Of a DNA stretch of 5,024 nucleotides, positions 1 to 5,024 are shown piece after piece. The DNA is from Gammaproteobacteria bacterium (GTDB taxonomy: Bacteria > Pseudomonadota > Gammaproteobacteria > GCA-001735895). The translations under genes were made by a program, and so were the position numbers. The notes below the pieces were generated by a model, which saw only the letters and a list, made by a program, of their open reading frames with translations, was not told the origin of the DNA and did no database searches. The stretch's first letter is position 1. Each line of letters starts with the position of its first letter. The DNA lies in the NCBI GenBank assembly GCA_021767985.1, contig JAASSH010000211.1:1-5024 (forward strand), given 5' to 3'.

Positions 1-43
1 CGTCTCTTAGGATTATTCTTTGTGAACAAAAGAGGCATACCTG

Positions 44-1882
44 ATGAAATCAATTATTCGATCGTCAGTTGTATTTTTCTTGTTATACATAGTGCTCGGT
101 TTAGCACATGCACAGGACACTCGCCCCAACATCTTATTAATTGTCGCGGATGACCTGGGTTACTCCGACCTTGGCAGTTATGGCGGGGAGTTCAACACAC
201 CGATACTTGACAATTTGGCACAGGAGGGTATCCGCTACACGAACTTTTATGTGAGCCCTGCCTGCGCGACCACGCGTTCCATGCTCCTTACCGGCACCGA
301 TAACCATGTTGCAGGTCTGGGGAGTTTTGAAAATTTCATCCCGCCTGACGCCCAAGGCAAACCTGGCTACGAAGGCTGGATGAACCACCGGGTGGTCACT
401 GTTGCATCATCGCTGCGCGATGGGGGCTATCACACCTATATGACCGGGAAGTGGCACCTTGGCTATGAACCTGACCAGATTCCCCGTGCTCGCGGGTTTG
501 AACGTGATTTCACCCTGCTCCCCGGTGCTGCCGACCACTTCAGCGACGGCTGGTCCAACGAGTGGCAAAGGGCAAAGGCACCGTATACCGAGGACGGGAA
601 ATTCATTGACAAGCTCCCCGAGGATTTTTATTCCACGAAAAACTATACGGACAAGATGATCCAGTTTATCGAAGAAGGGCGGAAAGACGACAAACCCTTC
701 TTTGGCTTCCTCAGTTATACGGCTCCCCACGGTCCGCTTCAAGTGCCGCGGGACTGGCTGCGGCGCTACAAAAATACTTACGACATGGGCTGGGACGCTG
801 TTCGCCATGCACGCTTCAAACGCATGAAGGAACTGGGGATCGTACCCGCGGACGTGGAGCAGGCGCCACAGCTTTTCTTTCTACCGCGCACTACCGGGTT
901 GATGCCCGCTGCACTTACGATCTCGGGGCGTAAGTTTGGAATCTACAGGTCCATGACGGAATACATGGATATGGAGATCGGTCGCCTGTTCGATTATCTC
1001 AAAGAGATCGGGGAGTACGACAATACACTGATAGTTTTTATCTCCGACAATGGGGCTGAAGGGAACGACGAGGTAGCGATTCTCGCAGGAAGGCCGGGCA
1101 CCCAGGGTTATCTTCATGCCGCCAGGAACTTTGCCGAGACGCATTTCAATCGTATAGGGATGAGGGGAACCTTTGCCGAGGTCGGACCTGCGTGGGCGCA
1201 GACTTCAATGACACCTTTCCGCCTTTTCAAAGCCCACGTGGCCGAGGGAGGAATACGGTCGCCGCTCATCGTAAGCGGTGCCGGTGTTACCGGCAAAGGC
1301 GAGATCAACAACAAAGCCGTCCTCCACGTCATGGACCTTGTCCCCACATTCCTGGAGCTGGCAGGCGTCGAGCATCCCGAAACGAAGAATGGCAAAGAGG
1401 TCGCACCGATACAGGGGAAGTCCTGGGCCTCGATGCTCAGGGATGAAGAGGTATCCCCTCGGGGATCCGATGACTGGCTCGGATGGGAGTTTTTTGGCAG
1501 CCGCGCGATCAGAAAGGGAGACTGGAAAATAACCTGGATGGCGCAGCCTTTCGGCGTGCAGGATCGTCAGGAACGCACTGACTGGAAGCTATATAACCTG
1601 GCTAAAGACCCCGCCGAAAAGTCTGATCTTTCTGGACAATACCCCGAGAAAAGGCAGGAGCTCATTGCGCATTGGGAAGAATATGTCCAGCAAAGCAACG
1701 TTATTGTTTCGAATTGGAAAACGATGGAAATAATGTCCAGAAAAGCTCTACCCGATCCGTATCCTGAACATGACAACTTTCCGCCCACATATGGCGCCGA
1801 AGAGATGATCAGAAGAGCGACGGAAAAACAGGCCGAGGAGATGATGAAAAGGGCTATAGAAATTCAAGAGAGGAGGGAGTAA
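44..1882 (+). CDS. Exported arylsulfatase-type sulfatase with atypical CATTR maturation motif
   Basis: Predicted periplasmic type I sulfatase that hydrolyses a sulfate ester, probably of a small organic or aryl compound. A signal peptide covers residues 1-23 (hydrophobic VVFFLLYIVLGL, AHA before the likely cut). The active-site set known from Pseudomonas arylsulfatase AtsA is visible: D36-D37, C74, R78, K136, H138, H229, D335-N336 and K396, the last just before EGGIR. C74 to K136 is 62 residues, as in AtsA. A C-terminal subdomain (about 480-550) ends in the usual WKLYNLAKDP block, and residues 585-612 are a charged, helical tail. Length is slightly above the roughly 540-600 typical of the family. 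The oddity is the maturation motif: C-A-T-T-R has Thr where Pro (or Ala) normally stands, so conversion of C74 to formylglycine is uncertain. No sulfatase-maturing enzyme lies in the window. The start is supported by AGAGG at 31-35, 8 nt upstream. The downstream barrel gene is directly coupled. Sulfatase family is certain; substrate is unknown. Confidence 0.95.
   Translation: MKSIIRSSVVFFLLYIVLGLAHAQDTRPNILLIVADDLGYSDLGSYGGEFNTPILDNLAQEGIRYTNFYVSPACATTRSMLLTGTDNHVAGLGSFENFIPPDAQGKPGYEGWMNHRVVTVASSLRDGGYHTYMTGKWHLGYEPDQIPRARGFERDFTLLPGAADHFSDGWSNEWQRAKAPYTEDGKFIDKLPEDFYSTKNYTDKMIQFIEEGRKDDKPFFGFLSYTAPHGPLQVPRDWLRRYKNTYDMGWDAVRHARFKRMKELGIVPADVEQAPQLFFLPRTTGLMPAALTISGRKFGIYRSMTEYMDMEIGRLFDYLKEIGEYDNTLIVFISDNGAEGNDEVAILAGRPGTQGYLHAARNFAETHFNRIGMRGTFAEVGPAWAQTSMTPFRLFKAHVAEGGIRSPLIVSGAGVTGKGEINNKAVLHVMDLVPTFLELAGVEHPETKNGKEVAPIQGKSWASMLRDEEVSPRGSDDWLGWEFFGSRAIRKGDWKITWMAQPFGVQDRQERTDWKLYNLAKDPAEKSDLSGQYPEKRQELIAHWEEYVQQSNVIVSNWKTMEIMSRKALPDPYPEHDNFPPTYGAEEMIRRATEKQAEEMMKRAIEIQERRE
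1871..1876 (+). promoter_or_regulatory. Shine-Dalgarno site inside the sulfatase 3' end
   Basis: AGGAGG lies within the last codons of the sulfatase, 6 nt before the ATG of the barrel gene at 1883. The sulfatase stop (TAA, 1880-1882) directly abuts that ATG. This fixes the start of the second gene and suggests translational coupling in one transcript. Confidence 0.85.
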
Positions 1883-2872
1883 ATGAAAATTTCAAAACCG
1901 AAAATTATCCCGGTCTTGCTTTTACTCACGGTCTTTGCAACGGCACAGGCAGCGGATGATGGTGCCCGCGCTTACTGGAAAACAATGGAAGACACGAATT
2001 TTTTGAGCTTCCAGAAACTCGAGTTCAATGCCGATGCCTCTGACTCCCAGTTTGATCCGAGCTTTGGTATTTATCCGAACTCCGAGACAGATATGGATAT
2101 TTTTGTGCTGATGTATGGGCGTCAGATGAACCTGTTTGGTCGCTCAGCCATGTTCTCGGCTTCAATTTATGGCGGTGACATCAGTTCCGAGATAGGCATA
2201 GATAATCCGTTCGATTCGACATCTATCAGGTCTCGTCAGACGGCATCCGGGTTTGGAGACCCCAGTTTGGGACTCACAGTCAACCTGCATGGTGCTCCGA
2301 ATATTGCCAATTTTTACGATATGGCAAATTATGAACCGAAATGGACCGTTGACGTGTCCGGGCTCATCACGATTCCTGTCGGCGAATACGAAGACGATAG
2401 TGCCGTCAATCTTGGTCAGAACCGATGGTGGGGGCGCATCGCATTGCCGGTTGTTTACTATTTAGGGTCGTACGCTCCGCTTTACAGAACATCGATTGAG
2501 GTTACACCTTCGGTGCTGGTCTTTGCCGAGAATGACGATTTCCTCGGACAGGAGATGGAAAATGACCCTCTTTTTCAGCTCGAAGCCCACCTGACCCATG
2601 ACATCACACGAACACTATTCGGCTCCATCGACTTTATGTGGCGGAAAGGATTTGATACCGAACTTGACGGTGATGATGTAGGTGATGAATTAGAACTCAA
2701 AACCCTCGGATTTACGGTTGATTACATGATCAATGATAATGCTACTGTACGCTTTTCATATCATTCTAATTTTATTGACGACGATGATCTGGACGCGGAC
2801 ATGATGCGCTTCCAGTTTAATTACGGATGGAACCCCCTCGTGGAAAATGTAAAACAGTTAGAGCATCATTAG
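1883..2872 (+). CDS. Outer-membrane beta-barrel, phenol-degradation MetA-like transporter family
   Basis: Predicted outer-membrane protein of the PF13557 group (putative MetA pathway of phenol degradation), which is linked by family annotation to uptake of aromatic or other small organic compounds. The signal peptide is residues 1-23 (VLLLLTVFATAQA, then ADDG). The mature start GARAYW...TNFLSFQ and the later NADASDSQ, IYPNSETD, GFGDPSLG (123-130), PVGEY (165-169) and NLGQNRWW (177-184) are recalled family-like blocks. The rest alternates polar and hydrophobic residues in strand-sized pieces with many aromatics (for example FGSIDFMW, VRFSYHS, MMRFQFNYGW), as in a barrel. Acidic turns such as DDDDLDAD fit extracellular or periplasmic loops. 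The chain continues about 10 residues past the last strand and ends in HH, not in a terminal aromatic. The gene begins immediately after the sulfatase stop, so the barrel may admit the substrate or release the product of that enzyme; this link is inferred. The transport specificity cannot be read from the sequence. Confidence 0.85.
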   Translation: MKISKPKIIPVLLLLTVFATAQAADDGARAYWKTMEDTNFLSFQKLEFNADASDSQFDPSFGIYPNSETDMDIFVLMYGRQMNLFGRSAMFSASIYGGDISSEIGIDNPFDSTSIRSRQTASGFGDPSLGLTVNLHGAPNIANFYDMANYEPKWTVDVSGLITIPVGEYEDDSAVNLGQNRWWGRIALPVVYYLGSYAPLYRTSIEVTPSVLVFAENDDFLGQEMENDPLFQLEAHLTHDITRTLFGSIDFMWRKGFDTELDGDDVGDELELKTLGFTVDYMINDNATVRFSYHSNFIDDDDLDADMMRFQFNYGWNPLVENVKQLEHH

Positions 2873-2917
2873 CATGATGACTCTCAACCTATAAACTAAG
2901 AGTTCTTAATGCCTCCG

Positions 2918-2941
2918 AAGCTCGCCAATTGGCGATCGCTT
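2918..2941. terminator. Possible weak terminator or palindromic site between convergent genes
   Basis: A perfect 12-bp palindrome (CGCCAATTGGCG, 2923-2934) overlaps a perfect 8-bp palindrome (GCGATCGC, 2932-2939). As RNA, CGCC/GGCG around an AATT loop can be extended by AAGC/GCTT (2918-2921 with 2938-2941) across an uneven internal loop. Only TTATT follows on the plus strand, so this is a poor intrinsic terminator. Its place 46 bp after the barrel gene, between two convergent genes, is the main reason to propose it. The other 225 bp or so of the 2873-3121 gap show no supported gene. Confidence 0.25.
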
Positions 2942-3121
2942 ATTATGCGCCTGTCATCGGAAAAACAAACGTACAAAATCATTGATGCAGGGTAAGCGTG
3001 GATCCATAACAGATCAAGGGGAATGAAATCAGCAGCCAGCTTTTCTCGATGCAAGTACGAATTAAACAGCGATTGCCGTCCCCGAATTCGCATATCAAAC
3101 TAGTATTTTGGCGTGCTAGAC

Positions 3122-4042
3122 TTACTGGCCCTGCTTCTCTGAGTGCAGATCTTCGATGAGCTTCTGCACCGGATCGGCTCGCGCAGGCAAGCCATAAACC
3201 GAACCGCGCAGCTCGATCCTTTCTCCCGTCACAGTAAACGCGTCCGCGGAGAGGTATCCACCGCTACCGGCTGATCGAATTACCACGATCAGGCTCGGCG
3301 GCTCTCCTGCCGCTAGTTCGGCAAGTAATATCCGTTCAATGCCACCGTCCCGTTTGCGCGTTATAGCTGAAACGAAAAAGGTGGTGTCGTCATCTGAAGC
3401 CGCATGCTCAGTCGAGTAAATGCGTACGCTGTAGCTGCCGATCGAACGGGCCTCCCAGTCCCCTTCGGAGACCACGGCAACCAGCTTGCCGGGTAGCACC
3501 ATTTTTTGTAAAAAACGAGCCGTGTTGTTTGATTGCGATTCGGCACGCCACAGACGGTGTCGTACTTCTACACCTGTCGGTAAGTAAACCACGATCGGAA
3601 TACGGCTGTTATAACGGATCAGAGGCGCCTCACCACCGAGAGTGATAAAGCGTTCAACCAACGGCGCGTCGGGATCGACCGCCATCAGAGTACCGGCCAT
3701 GGGTCCGAGTTCCGGCAATATGTATCGGTTATAGCCCCATCCCGGAATGGATTCGGTTTTCAGCTTGCCGCCGAAAAAATACCGGTTTATGGAATCGGTC
3801 TTAACCGTCTTGCCGACCATTAACTCGACCTTGACCAGATTTTCCTCTGGCAACTGCGGCAACCGAATAACATGGCGTACCATGCCGGCCTCCGCTGCCG
3901 GGAAGGCTTCCAGGTTGGACGCCGCTGATGAGCCTATGGCAGCAATTGCAAAATAGGCCAGCACTACGACCAGAGTAATTATTAACGCTACGGAGTACCT
4001 GATTGATCTGAATAGTGCGATGGGAGGCTTGCCGATGATCAT
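3122..4042 (-). CDS. Ecotin-PliI fusion: protease inhibitor joined to I-type lysozyme inhibitor
   Basis: Two-domain envelope protein. Residues 14-37 form one long hydrophobic segment after a basic start (R12, R15), so it is an inner-membrane anchor or an unusual signal peptide. Residues about 45-168 match ecotin, the periplasmic inhibitor of trypsin-fold serine proteases: AEAGMVRHVIRL, LVKVELMVGKT, GGKL, GWGY (101-104), IRYNSRIPIVVY (142-153) and RLWRAE (163-168). The reactive loop reads GTLMAV, placing Leu119 at P1 where E. coli ecotin has Met84. Both ecotin disulfide cysteines are replaced (Ser84, Val122) and the protein has no cysteine. Residues about 174-300 resemble PliI, the periplasmic inhibitor of invertebrate-type lysozyme: EGDWEARSIGSYSVRIYS, RSAGSGGYLSADAF with the SGxY motif at 260-263, and GLPARADPV. 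The ATG at 4042 is chosen because no ATG, GTG or TTG lies upstream in frame before a stop; the ribosome site is weak (GAAG, 11 nt away). The gene stands alone. Ecotin assignment is strong, PliI good. Inhibition of host or grazer enzymes is inferred. Confidence 0.88.
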   Translation of the reverse strand: MIIGKPPIALFRSIRYSVALIITLVVVLAYFAIAAIGSSAASNLEAFPAAEAGMVRHVIRLPQLPEENLVKVELMVGKTVKTDSINRYFFGGKLKTESIPGWGYNRYILPELGPMAGTLMAVDPDAPLVERFITLGGEAPLIRYNSRIPIVVYLPTGVEVRHRLWRAESQSNNTARFLQKMVLPGKLVAVVSEGDWEARSIGSYSVRIYSTEHAASDDDTTFFVSAITRKRDGGIERILLAELAAGEPPSLIVVIRSAGSGGYLSADAFTVTGERIELRGSVYGLPARADPVQKLIEDLHSEKQGQ

Positions 4043-4083
4043 TGGCGCTGAATCTTCACATAATATCCATATAGACTCGTTCC

Positions 4084-4113
4084 AATATATTCGGTTTTCA
4101 GCGATGTGGGCAA
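4084..4113 (-). promoter_or_regulatory. Candidate sigma-70 promoter for the ecotin-PliI gene
   Basis: Read on the minus strand, TTGCCC (4113-4108) and TATATT (4089-4084) are separated by 18 bp. Transcription from it would leave a leader of about 35-40 nt before the ATG at 4042. Matches are 4 of 6 and 5 of 6 to the consensus, and AT-rich DNA gives such pairs by chance. Confidence 0.3.
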
Positions 4114-4125
4114 GCTGATTATTAA

Positions 4126-4156
4126 ATAAAAGAAAGGGGACAGATTTATTTTATCC
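4126..4156. repeat. Fragment resembling a dispersed repeat near IS200-like transposases
   Basis: The core GGGGACAGATTTATTTT (4136-4152), preceded by an A-rich stretch, resembles a short sequence that I recall recurring in many proteobacterial genomes beside Y1 (IS200-like, REP-associated) transposase genes. No transposase can be read here; on the minus strand only a short frame beginning at the ATG near 4158 crosses it. It is therefore best taken as a solo remnant. Only one copy is present in the window, so repeat status rests on memory and not on internal evidence. Confidence 0.4.
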
Positions 4157-4308
4157 ATGCGAGCGACCGCTTCTGGCCGTACCGAGAAACTTACGATCCG
4201 TGAATGAGTGTCTCCTTACAAGAAAGCTGACTGTATGTTTACTTCAGAGACAATTGTTGATTCTTCCTATAAACGCATGGGGCGGGTCTTTCAACGAAAA
4301 AAGATGAT

Positions 4309-4338
4309 TTGAGACCTGTACCCGAATCCGAGTACAAC
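4309..4338 (+). promoter_or_regulatory. Candidate promoter with inverted repeat in its spacer
   Basis: TTGAGA (4309-4314) and TACAAC (4333-4338) are 18 bp apart and lie about 90 bp before the cyclodeaminase-family ATG. A perfect inverted repeat, TGTAC (4317-4321) and GTACA (4332-4336) with a 10-bp gap, sits in the spacer and overlaps the -10 element, the usual place for a repressor site. The pairing could be chance. Confidence 0.25.
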
Positions 4339-4361
4339 TTGTGCCGATCATGCTTGCCTCC

Positions 4362-4375
4362 GGCCGACATCGGCC
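4362..4375. promoter_or_regulatory. Short perfect inverted repeat before the cyclodeaminase-family gene
   Basis: GGCCGA (4362-4367) and TCGGCC (4370-4375) flank only 2 bp. The gap is too small for a clean RNA hairpin of full length, which suits a DNA-binding site better than a terminator. It lies 52 bp before the start codon, in the likely 5' leader. Function is unknown. Confidence 0.25.
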
Positions 4376-4416
4376 ACACAATGCCGTCGAAGCAGACAAA
4401 TGTTCGAATCTGATCC

Positions 4417-4423
4417 GGAGGAG
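4417..4423 (+). promoter_or_regulatory. Shine-Dalgarno site of the cyclodeaminase-family gene
   Basis: GGAGGAG ends 4 nt before the ATG at 4428 (GGAGG is 6 nt away). This strong site fixes the start of a gene that has no stop codon within the window. Confidence 0.8.
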
Positions 4424-4427
4424 TGCC

Positions 4428-5024
4428 ATGGCCGAAATACCCTATCTGTCCGAAACCGATCTAATTTCACTCGGCATAACCACGCAGGACGTCGTCGAAT
4501 CTATAGAGTCGGCAATTCGCGGGTACGAAGCCGGCCGGGTCTGGAGCGCGCCCAAGGCAGCTATCATTCCGCCGAATGATGGACGCTATATGATGGCGGC
4601 GTTGGCCGCAATGGACGACCCGTCGTTGCTCGCGGTTAAAACCGTCGTACTAAATCCTGAAAATCCGGTGCGGGGACTGCCGCAGATCAATGGTTTGGTA
4701 ACGATGCTGGACAGTTCGAGCGGTTTGCCGGCGGCAATTCTCGATGGCAACTGGATCACTGCGGTACGCACAGCGGGACTCAGCGCCGTTGCCGCGAGTC
4801 GTCTCGCCAATCCTGACGCGCAGTCGATCGGTTTCATCGGTTGTGGCGTGCAGGCGCGCAGTCACTTGCAGTCTTTCGCGGACCTTTTTCGGCTGAAATC
4901 CATCAAGTTATTCGGCCGCGGCCAGGCTAACCAGGACAGGCTGGCGGCGGCAGCAGCCGATCTCGGACTGTCGGTCGAGGTCAGTTCCAGCGGACAGGAT
5001 GCGATCGAGGACGTAGATCTGGTC
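4428..5024 (+). CDS. Ornithine cyclodeaminase / mu-crystallin family protein (3' end missing)
   Basis: The first 199 codons of an NAD(P)-dependent enzyme of the OCD/mu-crystallin family (PF02423), cytoplasmic with no signal peptide. Members include ornithine cyclodeaminase (ornithine to proline plus ammonia), archaeal-type alanine dehydrogenase and delta1-pyrroline-2-carboxylate or related imine reductases. Visible marks are the substrate-side lysine K71 in LAVKTVV, the LPQINGLVTMLD strand block (84-95), DGNWITAVRTAG (106-117) with R114 and T115, and a Rossmann nucleotide loop GFIGCGVQARSH (135-146). Usual length is about 310-340 residues, so roughly the last third, including the catalytic aspartate region, lies beyond position 5024. 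The reading frame stays open to the window end. The start follows a strong ribosome site. Base composition is richer in G and C than the AT-rich DNA to its left. Family is clear; which substrate it uses cannot be decided from this part, and no neighbouring amino-acid gene helps. Confidence 0.92.
   Translation, partial: MAEIPYLSETDLISLGITTQDVVESIESAIRGYEAGRVWSAPKAAIIPPNDGRYMMAALAAMDDPSLLAVKTVVLNPENPVRGLPQINGLVTMLDSSSGLPAAILDGNWITAVRTAGLSAVAASRLANPDAQSIGFIGCGVQARSHLQSFADLFRLKSIKLFGRGQANQDRLAAAAADLGLSVEVSSSGQDAIEDVDLV

Larger units (their letters stand above)
4043..4427. other. Divergent intergenic region (385 bp)
   Basis: This gap separates the leftward ecotin-PliI gene from the rightward cyclodeaminase-family gene, so it must hold promoters for both unless one is read from further away. 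Its left two thirds are visibly AT-rich compared with the flanking coding sequence. It contains a fragment resembling a dispersed transposase-associated repeat (4126-4156), candidate promoters on each strand and two short inverted repeats close to the right-hand gene. Open frames inside it are short, lack ribosome sites and show no recognisable protein, so no gene is called. Confidence 0.7.

Noticed and set aside
1..43. Possible 3' end of an upstream gene
   Set aside because: Only 43 bases are available and no frame can be assigned; a TAG at 8-10 is not evidence of a gene end.
137..1788. Several antisense and alternate-frame open frames of 66-133 codons inside the sulfatase gene
   Set aside because: They are covered by a gene with clear family signatures, contain no recognisable domains and lack ribosome sites; they are frame shadows.
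2253..2465. 70-codon plus-strand frame inside the barrel gene
   Set aside because: It is an alternate frame of the barrel gene with no ribosome site or domain.
2864..2908. Short inverted repeats after the barrel stop (CATCAT/ATGATG at 2864-2879, ACTCT/AGAGT at 2880-2903, TAAGA/TCTTA at 2897-2908)
   Set aside because: Stems are 5-6 bp, AT-rich and not followed by a T-tract, so they are not convincing terminators.
2909..2995. 28-codon plus-strand frame starting with ATG after the barrel gene
   Set aside because: No Shine-Dalgarno sequence and no known small protein resemblance; it also spans the palindromes.
2896..3093. 65-codon minus-strand frame in the convergent gap
   Set aside because: No ribosome site, no recognisable family and low-complexity-free but unremarkable composition; indistinguishable from chance.
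3361..3956. Open frames opposite or offset to the ecotin-PliI gene
   Set aside because: The fusion frame carries clear domain signatures throughout, so these are shadows.
4244..4429. 61-codon minus-strand frame in the divergent intergenic region
   Set aside because: It begins at the start codon region of the cyclodeaminase-family gene on the opposite strand, has no ribosome site and no recognisable motif.
4586..4865. Two minus-strand frames inside the cyclodeaminase-family gene
   Set aside because: The plus strand encodes an unmistakable OCD-family protein; the antisense frames have no signature.
1..5024. CRISPR array, tRNA or rRNA genes, phage or complete insertion sequence
   Set aside because: No regularly spaced direct repeats, no cloverleaf or rRNA-like stretches and no integrase or transposase reading frames were seen.

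Overview
The window looks like chromosomal DNA from a Gram-negative bacterium, most likely an environmental or marine gammaproteobacterium. The grounds are signal peptides on exported proteins, an outer-membrane beta-barrel, a periplasmic-type ecotin domain, good Shine-Dalgarno sites and moderate base composition. The exact taxon cannot be told from the sequence.

Left part (44-2872, plus strand): a tight two-gene unit. The first gene encodes an exported 612-residue arylsulfatase-type enzyme with every active-site residue in place, but its maturation motif reads C-A-T-T-R instead of C-x-P/A-x-R. The second starts on the base after the sulfatase stop codon and encodes a 329-residue outer-membrane barrel of the phenol-degradation MetA / 'transporter' family (PF13557). 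A plausible reading is periplasmic desulfation of a small organic sulfate that enters through the barrel; the substrate is unknown.

Middle (2873-3121): a 249-bp convergent intergenic stretch with overlapping short palindromes (2918-2941), possibly a weak terminator, and no convincing gene.

Right-middle (3122-4042, minus strand): the most striking gene. It encodes a cysteine-free, membrane-anchored or secreted 306-residue protein that joins an ecotin domain (serine protease inhibitor) to a PliI-like domain (inhibitor of invertebrate-type lysozyme). Both halves would target digestive or immune enzymes of animal or protist hosts and grazers, so it reads as a single-chain double shield for the cell envelope.

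Right (4043-5024): a 385-bp divergent intergenic region with candidate promoters for both flanking genes, two inverted repeats and a fragment resembling a dispersed repeat found near IS200-like (REP-associated) transposases. It is followed by the first 199 codons of an ornithine cyclodeaminase / mu-crystallin family enzyme that runs off the window end.
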